DNA from: Winogradskyella ouciana
GTDB taxonomy: Bacteria; Bacteroidota; Bacteroidia; Flavobacteriales; Flavobacteriaceae
Direction: 5' to 3'
DNA length: 64,000 nt
Assembly: GCF_009709615.1 (NCBI RefSeq)
Contig: NZ_WJYA01000006.1
Span: 124,001 to 188,000 of the forward strand
The notes under the pieces were generated by a model. It was not told the origin of the DNA. It ran no database searches and worked only from the letters and a program-made list of their open reading frames with translations. This document shows positions 16,791 to 25,734 of this stretch, one piece after another. The translations under genes were made by a program, and so were the position numbers. The number at the start of each line of letters is the position of its first letter. Within the stretch, counting starts at the first letter, position 1.

Positions 16791-18082
16791 CACATTCTGA
16801 AGACAAAATTGCAATCATAGGATTAGGTTATGTCGGTTTGCCCCTTGCCGTAGAATTTGCAAAACAATTCTTCGTCGTTGGTTTTGATATCAACAAACAG
16901 CGAATCAGCGAGTTAAATTCTGGTGTTGATAAAACACTCGAGGTTGAGGATGACAACCTTAAATCTGTTTTAACTACAGATCTAAATGCAAATAAAGGAT
17001 TATACATCACAGATGATTTAGAAGCATTATCTGTCGCCAACGTATATATCATTACGGTACCAACACCAACTGATGCTCTTAACAAACCCGTGTTTACTCC
17101 GCTTATAAAAGCAAGTGAAACCGTAGGTAAAGCTATGGATAAAGGCGATATTGTAATATATGAATCAACGGTTTATCCCGGAGCCACTGAAGATATTTGT
17201 ATCCCAGTTGTGGAAAGTACATCTGGTTTAATCTTTAATAAAGATTTTTATGCAGGTTATTCTCCAGAACGTATCAATCCGGGAGATAAGCATCATACAG
17301 TTACCAAAATTTTAAAAGTAACTTCTGGTTCTACTCCAGAAATTGCTAAGAAAATAGATGATTTATACAAAACTGTAATCACAGCTGGTACGCACTTAGC
17401 ACCATCTATTAAAGTAGCTGAAGCGGCAAAAGTGATTGAAAATTCGCAACGCGATATTAACATTGCTTTCGTTAATGAATTATCTAAAATCTTTAGACTG
17501 TTAGATATAGACACTAAAGCGGTTTTAGAAGCTGCTGGTACTAAATGGAACTTTTTAAAGTTCTCTCCAGGTTTGGTGGGTGGCCACTGTATAGGAGTTG
17601 ATCCTTATTATTTAGCGCAAAAAGCTATTGAGTCTGGTTACAATCCAGAAATCATATTGGCTGGTCGAAAAATGAATGACAGCATGGGAAGCTACGTTGC
17701 TACCGAAACTGTTAAAATGATGATTAAGAAAGGAGCTACCATCAAAGGCTCTAACGCTTTGGTTTTAGGTATTACGTTTAAAGAAAATTGCCCTGATATT
17801 AGAAACTCTAGAGTTATAGATATCATTGAAGAATTGCAGTCTTACCATGTTGATGTAGATGTTTACGATCCTTGGGCTTCTAAGGAAGAAGTAAAGCATG
17901 AGTATAGTTTAGATTTAAAATCGTCAATGACAGATTTAAAGTCTGACTATGACGCCATAATTTTAGCAGTGTCTCATAATGAGTTTTTAGAAATTTCCTT
18001 AGACAGCTTAAAATCTGATAAATGTGTGACTTTCGATGTTAAATCGTTATTACCACGAGATACCGTTGACGCACGTTTATAA
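16787..18082 (+). CDS. tviB: UDP-N-acetylhexosamine 6-dehydrogenase, TviB/WbpO-like
   Basis: A 431-residue cytosolic enzyme oxidising C6 of a UDP-N-acetylhexosamine to the uronic acid with two NAD+. The NAD-binding loop is IGLGYVGLPLA (about 11-21), the middle domain holds KVAEAAKVIENSQRDINIAF, and the catalytic Cys is C268 in GGHCIGVDPYY. The C-terminal UDP-binding domain follows, with VLGITFKENCPDIRNSR. The overall match is to the TviB/WbpO branch (UDP-GlcNAc or UDP-GalNAc) rather than to UDP-glucose dehydrogenase. With the next gene, a TviC-like epimerase, it reproduces the Vi-antigen route from UDP-GlcNAc to UDP-GalNAcA. The ATG overlaps the upstream gene by 4 bases. Confidence 0.88.
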   Translation: MTHSEDKIAIIGLGYVGLPLAVEFAKQFFVVGFDINKQRISELNSGVDKTLEVEDDNLKSVLTTDLNANKGLYITDDLEALSVANVYIITVPTPTDALNKPVFTPLIKASETVGKAMDKGDIVIYESTVYPGATEDICIPVVESTSGLIFNKDFYAGYSPERINPGDKHHTVTKILKVTSGSTPEIAKKIDDLYKTVITAGTHLAPSIKVAEAAKVIENSQRDINIAFVNELSKIFRLLDIDTKAVLEAAGTKWNFLKFSPGLVGGHCIGVDPYYLAQKAIESGYNPEIILAGRKMNDSMGSYVATETVKMMIKKGATIKGSNALVLGITFKENCPDIRNSRVIDIIEELQSYHVDVDVYDPWASKEEVKHEYSLDLKSSMTDLKSDYDAIILAVSHNEFLEISLDSLKSDKCVTFDVKSLLPRDTVDARL

Positions 18083-18100
18083 ACCAAATTACCTACAACT

Positions 18101-19078
18101 ATGTACTCAAATCCACATCATACAGAAGATCTTTCTAAGTTAAGTTTTTTAATCACAGGAGGTGGAGGCTTTATAGGCTCTAACCTTGTTGAATACCTTT
18201 TAAAATACAATGCTAAGAAAGTAAGAGTATTGGATAATTTTTCTAATGGTCATCGTAAGAATTTAACTGAATTTCATGATAACCCTGCTTTTGAATTAAT
18301 AGAAGGTGATATACGAGATTTAGACACCTGTAAAAAGGCTATGGACGGAATTGATTACGTCTCCCACCAAGCAGCTTTAGGTTCTGTGCCACGTTCTATT
18401 AACGATCCGGCAACAACTAACGAAGTTAACATTTCTGGGTTTTTAAATATGATGATTGCACTTAAAGACAGCCCAACGGTAAAACGTATGGTGTATGCAG
18501 CATCAAGTTCAACTTATGGTGATAGTAAATCTTTACCAAAAGTAGAAGATACCATTGGTAAGCCTTTATCTCCTTATGCCGTAACAAAGTACGTAAACGA
18601 ATTATATGCTGATGTTTTTGGCACAACCTACGATACTGATGTTATTGGCTTAAGGTACTTTAATGTGTTTGGGCCAAAGCAAAGTCCAGATGGTGCTTAT
18701 GCAGCGGTAATTCCTTTATTTATGCAAGCGTTAAAAGATAATGAGCCATCAAGAATCAATGGTGATGGAGAGCAAACGCGCGATTTCACCTTTATAGATA
18801 ACGTTGTACAAGCTAACATCAAAGGCTTTTTTGCTTCAAAAGACGCAAAGAACGAAGTGTTTAATGTCGCTTGTGGTGAACGAATAACAATAAATTACCT
18901 TTGGGAGTCGTTGCGTATTGCAGCGAACTCTGAGTTAAAAGCGGTTTACGGACCACCAAGACAAGGTGATGTAAGAGATTCTTTGGCGGATATATCTAAA
19001 GCTGAGAATCTATTAGGTTATAAGCCAAAATATACAGTTAGGGAAGGTCTTAAAATTACTTGGGATTATTTTAATTAA
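18101..19078 (+). CDS. tviC: UDP-GlcNAc/GlcNAcA 4-epimerase, TviC/WbpP-like
   Basis: A 325-residue extended short-chain dehydrogenase. The NAD loop is ITGGGGFIGSNLVEY (about 18-32), DNFSNGHRKNL follows the second strand, and the catalytic triad is SSSTYGD with Y159 and K163 (YAVTK). QSPDGAYAAVIPLF and the C-terminal YGPPRQGDVRDSLADISKAE block are typical of the WbpP/TviC group that inverts C4 of UDP-GlcNAc(A). Eighteen bases separate it from the dehydrogenase. The pair should provide UDP-GalNAcA, an acidic sugar for the polymer. Confidence 0.88.
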   Translation: MYSNPHHTEDLSKLSFLITGGGGFIGSNLVEYLLKYNAKKVRVLDNFSNGHRKNLTEFHDNPAFELIEGDIRDLDTCKKAMDGIDYVSHQAALGSVPRSINDPATTNEVNISGFLNMMIALKDSPTVKRMVYAASSSTYGDSKSLPKVEDTIGKPLSPYAVTKYVNELYADVFGTTYDTDVIGLRYFNVFGPKQSPDGAYAAVIPLFMQALKDNEPSRINGDGEQTRDFTFIDNVVQANIKGFFASKDAKNEVFNVACGERITINYLWESLRIAANSELKAVYGPPRQGDVRDSLADISKAENLLGYKPKYTVREGLKITWDYFN

Positions 19079-19141
19079 GATAACCATTTTTTACTTTAGA
19101 AATTACTATTTTTCTGCTTTATAAGTAGGAGACAAAAAGTA

Positions 19142-19834
19142 ATGCATTCTAAAAAGGTAGCTATTTTACAATCTAATTATATTCCCTGGAAGGGCTACTT
19201 TGATATTATTGCTCGGGCAGATGTTTTTGTTATATATGACGAAGTACAGTATACAAAGAACGACTGGAGAAATAGAAACCTTATAAAGACCAAGAACGGA
19301 TTACAATGGTTGACCATACCTGTAAGCCATAAATCCACTTCACAAAAGATTCACGAAACCAAAGTCATTAATAATAACTGGAGCAGAAAGCACTTTAATT
19401 CCTTACAGGCCAATTATGGAAAGAGTCCTTATTTTAATCAATATAAAGATGAAATTAAGGAAATCTATGATGGTTCTGAAATCTATCTGAGTGAGATAAA
19501 CAGAAAGTTTATTGTATTAATTAATAAATTTTTGGATATTACTACTGATATCATAGACTCAAGAACATTGAAGCTAAAAGGTGATAGGCAGGAGAAACTT
19601 ATTGAAGCGTGTGAAAAACTTAACGCTTCTACTTATATTTCGGGACCCGCTGCTAAAGAATATATTGACGAGTCACTTTTTAAAGAGAATAATTTAGATA
19701 TTTTATGGATGGATTATTCAGGCTATAAACCGTATCATCAAATTAATGGTGATTTTGAGCATCAGGTAAGTGTTTTAGATTTATTATTCAACGAAGGCCC
19801 AAATGCCAAGAAGTATTTAAAATCTAAATTTTAG
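19142..19834 (+). CDS. WbqC-like family protein
   Basis: A 230-residue soluble protein matching the WbqC-like family: KVAILQSNYIPWKGYFDII near the start, VIYDEVQYTKNDWRNRN, WLTIPVSH, and a late TYISGPAAKEYIDESLF. The family occurs in O-antigen and capsule clusters, often beside aminotransferases of the WecE/DegT type, but its reaction has not been settled to my knowledge. Here it begins a tight five-gene run (WbqC, GT2, acetyltransferase, transaminase, membrane protein) with abutting or overlapping ends, suggesting a role in making or handling the same amino sugar. Confidence 0.82.
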   Translation: MHSKKVAILQSNYIPWKGYFDIIARADVFVIYDEVQYTKNDWRNRNLIKTKNGLQWLTIPVSHKSTSQKIHETKVINNNWSRKHFNSLQANYGKSPYFNQYKDEIKEIYDGSEIYLSEINRKFIVLINKFLDITTDIIDSRTLKLKGDRQEKLIEACEKLNASTYISGPAAKEYIDESLFKENNLDILWMDYSGYKPYHQINGDFEHQVSVLDLLFNEGPNAKKYLKSKF

Positions 19835-20761
19835 ATGAAATTATCTGTAGTTACTACACTTTATAAATCAGAAATTTTTCTGGAGGAATTTATATCTCAA
19901 ATATTGAGCGCCATTATTGAATTGGGTATAAACGATTATGAATTGATATTTGTGAATGACGGTTCACCAGACAATTCATTGAAATACCTTTTAGATCAGA
20001 AAAAAGTTATTTCTAATATAGTGGTTCTAGATTTATCTAGAAATTTTGGACATCATTATGCTATGCAATCTGGTCTCGAATACGCAAAAGGGGATTTTGT
20101 TTTTTTAATTGATAATGATTTAGAAACTTCACCTTATTTTTTAATAGATTGTTTTAATAAGATGAATTCAAATGATCAAATAGATGTTGTCTATGGTTAC
20201 CAAGAGAAAAGAGGAGGTGGTTTTTTTTATAGGTCAGCAGGAAAAGTTTTTTGGTGGGCAATAAATAAATTTTCTGATATTCGAATTCCGCCTAATATCC
20301 TTACAGAGAGGCTTATGAGGAGGGACTATCTCTTAAGTTTACTGTCATTGGGTGATGCTAACCTATTTCTCGGAGGTATGATGTATTGGACAGGATATAA
20401 TCAAGTAGGTTTGCCAGTATCGAAAGGACTAAGAAAAACTAAAAGTACTTATACGATGCATAAAAGATTAGATTTAATGATTCAAGCTGTAACTTCATTT
20501 TCAGGTAAGCCTCTTGAGTATCTGTTTTATTTGGGTTTGTTTATTACTTTGATGAGTATTTTGTCAATAATTTATTTATTTATTAAAAAGATAATTTACG
20601 GGAATGAAATTTATTTAGGTTGGACATCTTTGGTAGTAATCAATATTTTGATTCTGGGAATAATTTCTACTTTTTTGGGTTTAATTGGAATTTATTTATT
20701 CAAGGTCTTTAAGCAAGTGCAAAATAGACCTAACGTGATTATAAGAAAAATTTATGAATAA
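19835..20761 (+). CDS. GT2 glycosyltransferase with two C-terminal helices (GtrB/DPM-like)
   Basis: A 308-residue enzyme with a GT-A catalytic domain: VVTTLYKSE at the start, NDGSPDNSL, then the metal-binding DND at 93-95 (FLIDNDLETS). Two hydrophobic segments follow (about 228-250 and 265-290). This layout belongs to the polyprenyl-phosphate glycosyltransferases (GtrB, ArnC, DPM1), which move a sugar from a nucleotide donor to undecaprenyl phosphate on the cytosolic face. It starts directly after the WbqC stop and overlaps the acetyltransferase gene by 8 bases. Inferred role: charging Und-P with the amino sugar made by the next two genes. Confidence 0.8.
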   Translation: MKLSVVTTLYKSEIFLEEFISQILSAIIELGINDYELIFVNDGSPDNSLKYLLDQKKVISNIVVLDLSRNFGHHYAMQSGLEYAKGDFVFLIDNDLETSPYFLIDCFNKMNSNDQIDVVYGYQEKRGGGFFYRSAGKVFWWAINKFSDIRIPPNILTERLMRRDYLLSLLSLGDANLFLGGMMYWTGYNQVGLPVSKGLRKTKSTYTMHKRLDLMIQAVTSFSGKPLEYLFYLGLFITLMSILSIIYLFIKKIIYGNEIYLGWTSLVVINILILGIISTFLGLIGIYLFKVFKQVQNRPNVIIRKIYE

Positions 20762-21392
20762 GAATACTCTAGGAATTATTGGAGCAGGAGATCTAGGGCA
20801 ACAAATAGCGCACTATGCAATAAGTGATGGTCATTATGAACACATTGTGTTTTTTGACGATTTTATATCAAAAGATACTATTGTAAAAAAGTACAAAGTT
20901 ATTGGAAACATAAATGATGTTTTAAACTCCTATAAGTCTAATGTTTTTGATAAGGCAATTATTGCGGTTGGATATAAGCATTTAAAATTTAGAGAAAAAG
21001 TTTTTGAAAATTTGGCTGAACATATTGAATTTGCAACAATTGTACACTCTAGCACATATGTTGACCAATCGTCAAAAATAGGGAAAGGTGTTTTTATATA
21101 CCCAAACTGTGTGATTGACTCAAATGTTGTAATAAAAAATGATGTTGTTATTAATATTTCAACCTCAATTTGTCACGATTCTATTATAAATGATCATACA
21201 TTTTTGTCACCATGTATAATAATATCTGGATTTTGTAATATAGGCAAGAGATGCAATCTTGGAGTTGGTACAACCGTGATAGATTCAATTAATATTAATG
21301 ATGATATACAGACAGGCGGTGCAACTGTAGTTGTAAATAATTTAAGTAAAAAAGGACTTTATTTTGGTAATCCGGCAAGATTTATAAAGTAA
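20754..21392 (+). CDS. Hexapeptide-repeat sugar acetyltransferase, PglD/NeuD-like
   Basis: A 212-residue protein with an N-terminal Rossmann-like part (LGIIGAGDLGQQIAHYA) that binds the UDP-sugar in PglD, and a C-terminal left-handed beta helix (about 95-205) of hexad repeats such as IGKGVFIYPNCVIDSNVVI. PglD-type enzymes acetylate the 4-amino group of nucleotide-linked 4-amino-6-deoxy sugars. NeuD-type relatives accompany sialic acid genes, but those lie 11 kb away. The transaminase gene follows with a TAATG overlap, so N-acetylation of its 4-amino product is the most economical role. Confidence 0.78.
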   Translation: MNKNTLGIIGAGDLGQQIAHYAISDGHYEHIVFFDDFISKDTIVKKYKVIGNINDVLNSYKSNVFDKAIIAVGYKHLKFREKVFENLAEHIEFATIVHSSTYVDQSSKIGKGVFIYPNCVIDSNVVIKNDVVINISTSICHDSIINDHTFLSPCIIISGFCNIGKRCNLGVGTTVIDSININDDIQTGGATVVVNNLSKKGLYFGNPARFIK

Positions 21393-22507
21393 TGATACCA
21401 TTCAATAAACCATATTTAACAGGGAACGAAACAACTTATATTGAAGACGCTGTAAGTCGAGGAAAAATTTCTGGCAATGGTTACTATACTCAGAAATGCC
21501 AGCACTTTTTCGAGGATCGTTTTAATTTTAAAAAGGCTTTACTCACTACATCTTGTACCGATGCTTTAGAAATGTGCTCCATGCTTGCCAATATTGAACA
21601 GGGTGATGAAGTCATCGTGCCAAGTTTTACTTTCGTGTCAACCGCTTTGGCATTTGTAAGACAAGGAGCGGTAATTAAATTTGCTGATTCTTGTGGAGAT
21701 AACCCTAACATTGATGCCAACAAAATAGAAGAACTTATTACCCAAAGAACGAAAGCCATAGTTGTAGTTCACTATGCTGGTGTGGCATGTAACATGGATT
21801 CAATAATGGCCTTAGCTAATAGGTACAATCTCATTGTTATAGAGGATGCCGCACAGGCTATTTGCTCTAATTATAAAGGTAAGCCTTTAGGAAGTATTGG
21901 TCACTTATCTACATTTTCATTCCATGAAACTAAAAACATTATTTCAGGGGAAGGAGGTTTATTGGTTATAAATGACGATAGGTTTGTAGATAGAGCCGAA
22001 ATTTTATGGGAAAAAGGAACGAATAGAGCAGAATTTTTTAGAGGTAATATAAATAAGTATGGATGGGTAGATACAGGCTCTTCATTTTTGCCTTCAGATA
22101 TCATCGCAGCGTTTTTATGGGCTCAGTTAGAAAATATTGACACCATTCAAAAGAAACGATTGGAGCATTGGTATTTTTACCATTCAGAGTTAACCGAATG
22201 GGCAAAATCAAAGGATATAAAATTAATGGCTCAGCCTAATGAAGAGACAAACAATGGTCATATGTTTTACATTTTGTGCCAGTCTCAGAACCAACGACAA
22301 GAGATCATAAATCATCTACGGGATAATGATATTTTGGCAGTATTTCACTATATCAGCTTGCATTCAAGCAAATACTATAAAGATAAGCATGATGGGAGAA
22401 TATTAGAAAACAGCGATAAATTTACAGAGAGACTTTTAAGGCTTCCTATGTTTTTTGAATTGAATCCCGCTGAAGTTACCAGAGTATTAAAAACATTTTC
22501 TATATGA
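21392..22507 (+). CDS. wecE: dTDP-4-amino-4,6-dideoxygalactose transaminase, WecE/RffA-like
   Basis: A 371-residue PLP enzyme closely following E. coli WecE along its whole length: MIPFNKPYLTGNE, PSFTFVSTALAFV, HYAGVACNMDSIMALA, the PLP site EDAAQA (D152), the Schiff-base lysine K181 in FSFHETKN, then EKGTNRAEFFRG and VFHYISLHSS. It should convert dTDP-4-keto-6-deoxyglucose to dTDP-4-amino-4,6-dideoxy-D-galactose (Fuc4N) with glutamate. The rmlA and rmlB genes that make the substrate are not in the window. It sits between a PglD-like acetyltransferase and a GT-C-like membrane protein, with 1-base and 4-base overlaps. Confidence 0.88.
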   Translation: MIPFNKPYLTGNETTYIEDAVSRGKISGNGYYTQKCQHFFEDRFNFKKALLTTSCTDALEMCSMLANIEQGDEVIVPSFTFVSTALAFVRQGAVIKFADSCGDNPNIDANKIEELITQRTKAIVVVHYAGVACNMDSIMALANRYNLIVIEDAAQAICSNYKGKPLGSIGHLSTFSFHETKNIISGEGGLLVINDDRFVDRAEILWEKGTNRAEFFRGNINKYGWVDTGSSFLPSDIIAAFLWAQLENIDTIQKKRLEHWYFYHSELTEWAKSKDIKLMAQPNEETNNGHMFYILCQSQNQRQEIINHLRDNDILAVFHYISLHSSKYYKDKHDGRILENSDKFTERLLRLPMFFELNPAEVTRVLKTFSI

Positions 22508-23706
22508 AAATCAATTTGCAAAAATTCCTTCTAGCTATAGCAATTTTATATGCAATACTGGGCATGTACTTTATGTATGGCTTACCGATAGGTGCAGGAG
22601 ATGAAGGTGTTTTTATTTCAGATTTAAATTATATAAATCAATATGGTTGGATAGAAGCTATTAAAAAAGGAATTTCAGTACCTCATGCTATTTTGGTTTA
22701 TCCATTGAGTTTGGTTTTTGAACCCTATTTTGCACTTAGATTATTAAACATAATCTTATTGATAGTATTATACTGCTATTTTTTATATAGAAATAAGGCT
22801 TCATTAACTTTTTTCTTTTATCTCACCTTTTTTATAGGGACTTGTAAGGTCTTTTTTATTGGTACAAATGACTCGCTATTTATTTTGTGTTTGGCTATAT
22901 TTTTTAATGAGATTCATCAATTTAATCTTGGTAAGCGATGGAAGCAATCATTGGCACTTTCTGTTTTGATTGTTTGTGTTTTTACAAGGGCACTTGTAGT
23001 TATGTATCTGCCAGCTTTAATCATTTGTTTTTTATTCCTTTATAAAATAAAAGGTTTTTCTAAAAAAGGGTATTTGTTGCCTATTATAACATTTATCCTG
23101 TTTATGGTAATAAATGTTCCTGCAATTCAATCCAACGGAAGATTGTCATATGATAAAAAAAACCCTCCTGAAAATGTTAATGTCAATTGGGCACAACGCC
23201 AATATTTAGCACAATTGCTCGTTAATGAAGGGAAATTGTCTAGCCACCAACACCCATCTTTTAAAGCCACTCAAGAATACGTTGATGAAAACGGAGAAGA
23301 CTCCCTGCCTAGAACTTTATTTGAAGGCATCTTATTTAACCCAAAGCTGACTTTAATAGAGTTTTTTAAAGATGCACTGGACATTTTCAAATATGGAACA
23401 CGACAACTTGGTCTTATTTTAATTATTGTTTTGGTCTTTTTGGCGCATAATTTTTACAAAAAGAAAATATTCAATTTTGAGAATTCAATTCCGTTAGCAC
23501 TGCTCATAACCATATTTGTATTTTCTTTGGTTATAATTTCGTTTATTGAGTTACGTTGGTTCGTAGCAATTTTTATTGCTACAATTGCTTTTTATACTTA
23601 TTTAGAGCAAACTGATAAAATAAGTAAGTGGATATCAAAACTTAATGTTGCTGTAACATTTTTATTAATGATTTATGGCTTTATTAAAATTATTCCATTG
23701 ATATAG
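22504..23706 (+). CDS. Polytopic membrane protein, GT-C glycosyltransferase-like
   Basis: A 400-residue protein with about ten hydrophobic segments. After the first helix a periplasmic loop starts with GAGDEGVF (Asp33-Glu34), and a large soluble loop lies near residues 200-300. This layout, with an acidic pair in the first outer loop, is that of GT-C glycosyltransferases (PMT/ArnT/GtrC-like) that use polyprenyl-phosphate sugars in the periplasm. I recognise no specific family. It overlaps the WecE-like gene by 4 bases and closes the sub-cluster, which fits transfer of the Und-P-linked amino sugar onto the polymer. A Wzx role is unlikely, because the helix count and loops differ. Confidence 0.5.
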   Translation: MKINLQKFLLAIAILYAILGMYFMYGLPIGAGDEGVFISDLNYINQYGWIEAIKKGISVPHAILVYPLSLVFEPYFALRLLNIILLIVLYCYFLYRNKASLTFFFYLTFFIGTCKVFFIGTNDSLFILCLAIFFNEIHQFNLGKRWKQSLALSVLIVCVFTRALVVMYLPALIICFLFLYKIKGFSKKGYLLPIITFILFMVINVPAIQSNGRLSYDKKNPPENVNVNWAQRQYLAQLLVNEGKLSSHQHPSFKATQEYVDENGEDSLPRTLFEGILFNPKLTLIEFFKDALDIFKYGTRQLGLILIIVLVFLAHNFYKKKIFNFENSIPLALLITIFVFSLVIISFIELRWFVAIFIATIAFYTYLEQTDKISKWISKLNVAVTFLLMIYGFIKIIPLI

Positions 23707-23726
23707 AGTAATTTGTAGCTATTTTC

Positions 23727-23757
23727 TTTGGTGCTTTAAAAACAATTGATAAATTTA
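23727..23757 (+). promoter_or_regulatory. Probable internal promoter before the epimerase gene
   Basis: TTTG (23727-23730), a 19-base spacer and TAAATTTA (23750-23757) fit the Bacteroidota consensus in all but the last base. It lies in the 111-base gap before the gene at 23818. Confidence 0.4.
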
Positions 23758-23817
23758 CTTCATTAAAATAGCTAAATTATCTCCCTAAGTATTTTTAGCC
23801 TCTGATATTTATAAAAG

Positions 23818-24768
23818 ATGATAAATATTCTGATTACAGGTGGAGCTGGGCAACTTGGGAGCTCTTTAGCAGCAAAATTGGCACTAAATACAGATGTCAA
23901 TGTTGTAATAATCGATAACTTATCCACTGGGAAGAAATCTAAAGTTCCTAAAAAGGATAATGTTAAATTCATTAGAGCAGATGTCAATGACTATAATGAC
24001 ATCATCTCAATCTTTGCCACGTTTAAGTTCGAATATGTTTTTCATTATGCAGCTGTAGTAGGTGTAGAACGAACACTCAGCAACCCTATAAACGTACTCA
24101 ACGACATTGATGGTATTAAGAATATACTGTCTTTGTCAAAAAACTCTGGTGTAAAGCGAGTGTTTTATTCTAGTTCTTCAGAAGTATATGGTGAGCCTTT
24201 TGAAATTCCTCAAAATGAAAAAACCACTCCCTTAAACTCAAGATTGCCTTACGCTATTGTAAAGAATGTAGGCGAAGCATTTTTTAAGGCTTATCAAAGG
24301 GAATATGGTCTAAACTATACTATATTCCGTTTTTTCAATACTTATGGTCCCATGCAAAGTAATGATTTTGTTATGCCTAGGTTTATGAGATTGGCGCTCA
24401 ATAATCAACCAATTCCTATTTATGGTAAAGGAGATCAGACGCGTTCTTTTTGCTATATAGACGACAATGTGGATACTTGTATTAATGCATTGTACAACAA
24501 TGCTTTTGTAAATGATGTTCTTAATGTGGGTAATGATTTGGAGATAAGTATTTTGGACTTAGCAAAAAAGATTATTGAGATTACAAACTCTACATCAGAA
24601 ATAATTTTTCTTCCAGCACTTAAGGAAGGTGATATGAATAGAAGATGTCCTGATATTTCTAAAATGAAAGCACTATTAGGTAGAGATTTAATATCAATTG
24701 ATAAAGGTATTGAAATGTTATTGGAAAAATATAAAATAGATAACAAGTCTAGATTTAATATCAGATAA
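23818..24768 (+). CDS. NAD-dependent nucleotide-sugar epimerase/decarboxylase
   Basis: A 316-residue extended SDR enzyme: NAD loop GGAGQLGSSLA (8-18), IIDNLSTGKKSKVP, SSSSEVYGEP, and catalytic Y145 and K149 (YAIVK). It then has TIFRFFNTYGPMQ and GKGDQTRSFCYIDD. It falls between UDP-glucose 4-epimerases and UDP-glucuronate decarboxylases (UXS); the NTYGP and QTRSFCYI parts resemble UXS more, but the substrate cannot be fixed from sequence. It is isolated by ~110-base gaps on both sides, each holding a possible promoter, and precedes the ABC exporter genes. Confidence 0.75.
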   Translation: MINILITGGAGQLGSSLAAKLALNTDVNVVIIDNLSTGKKSKVPKKDNVKFIRADVNDYNDIISIFATFKFEYVFHYAAVVGVERTLSNPINVLNDIDGIKNILSLSKNSGVKRVFYSSSSEVYGEPFEIPQNEKTTPLNSRLPYAIVKNVGEAFFKAYQREYGLNYTIFRFFNTYGPMQSNDFVMPRFMRLALNNQPIPIYGKGDQTRSFCYIDDNVDTCINALYNNAFVNDVLNVGNDLEISILDLAKKIIEITNSTSEIIFLPALKEGDMNRRCPDISKMKALLGRDLISIDKGIEMLLEKYKIDNKSRFNIR

Positions 24769-24811
24769 AATTTAAGCATTACTATCCTTTAAATTTTCAT
24801 TGTACAAAAGA

Positions 24812-24841
24812 TTTGATTTTTAATTGCATTTAGTATTTTTA
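24812..24841 (+). promoter_or_regulatory. Probable internal promoter before the wzm-like gene
   Basis: TTTG (24812-24815), an 18-base spacer and TATTTTTA (24834-24841) match the consensus except for the final base. The TTG start of the permease gene lies 23 bases further on. Confidence 0.4.
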
Positions 24842-24864
24842 AGCAAAATAAAAATAAATCAATT

Positions 24865-25731
24865 TTGAATATTCAAAATGATAACCAATGGTTATATACC
24901 ATCTCTTCTAAACATAAGCTTTTTTCTATTAATTTTAGGGAAATCTGGCGCTACAGAGATTTGCTAGTGATGTTTGTAAAAAGGGATTTGGTTACCCTTT
25001 ATAAACAGACAATACTAGGACCACTTTGGTACGTAATTCAGCCATTGTTCACGTCTGTTATATTTACCTTGGTTTTTAATAATTTAGGGAATATCAGTAC
25101 AGGAACAATTCCACCATTTCTTTTTAATTTGGCAGGTATAACAGCTTGGAATTATTTTAAAGAATGCCTCACAGGAACCTCGAATACATTTACTAAAAAC
25201 CAAGCTATTTTTGGTAAGGTTTATTTTCCTAGGGTTATTATGCCAATGTCTGTAACTATATCTAATCTTTTAAAGTTTAGTATTCAATTGTTCATATTTT
25301 TAGGGTTCTACGTCTATTATTATTTTGCCGGTAGTACAGTAGAAATGAATTTAAATATACTGTTGTTTCCAGTGTATGTTATAATGATGGCACTTCTGGG
25401 TTTAGGTTTGGGTATGATTATTTCGTCCATGACCACCAAGTATAGAGATTTACATGTATTAGTAAGTTTTGGTGTTCAATTATTGATGTATCTTTCAGCT
25501 GTTCCTTATTCAGTAGCTGAAGCCCAGGCAAAGTTCCCTGAGTTTGTTGTTCCTTTTGTTGTATATAGTCCACTTACTCAGATTATTGAAGGATTTAGAT
25601 TTATGCTATTAAACACAGGGAGTTTCAGTTGGGTTTCATTTGCTTATACTTTGATTAGTAGTGTAGTAATCTTTTTATTAGGCTTGGTAATTTTCAATAA
25701 AACTGAAAAGAAATTTATAGATACAGTGTAG
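24865..25731 (+). CDS. wzm: ABC-2 polysaccharide export permease, Wzm-like
   Basis: A 288-residue inner-membrane protein with six predicted helices and the ABC-2 pattern of O-antigen/teichoic acid exporters: FREIWRYRDLLVMFVKRDLVTLYKQTILGPLW split over the N-terminal amphipathic region and first helix, IPPFLFNLAGITAWNYFKEC, and the late AVPYSVAEAQAKFP...YSPLTQIIEGFR. With the Wzt-like ATPase it should flip undecaprenyl-PP-linked glycan to the periplasm. The start is TTG at 24865, as no in-frame ATG precedes the first helix. A methyltransferase gene separates it from wzt by only 3 bases on one side and none on the other. Confidence 0.9.
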   Translation: MNIQNDNQWLYTISSKHKLFSINFREIWRYRDLLVMFVKRDLVTLYKQTILGPLWYVIQPLFTSVIFTLVFNNLGNISTGTIPPFLFNLAGITAWNYFKECLTGTSNTFTKNQAIFGKVYFPRVIMPMSVTISNLLKFSIQLFIFLGFYVYYYFAGSTVEMNLNILLFPVYVIMMALLGLGLGMIISSMTTKYRDLHVLVSFGVQLLMYLSAVPYSVAEAQAKFPEFVVPFVVYSPLTQIIEGFRFMLLNTGSFSWVSFAYTLISSVVIFLLGLVIFNKTEKKFIDTV

Positions 25732-25734
25732 TTA

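Noticed and set aside
22504..23706. Wzx flippase
   Set aside because: The large soluble loop at about 200-300 and the acidic pair in the first outer loop fit GT-C enzymes better than a 12-14-helix flippase.
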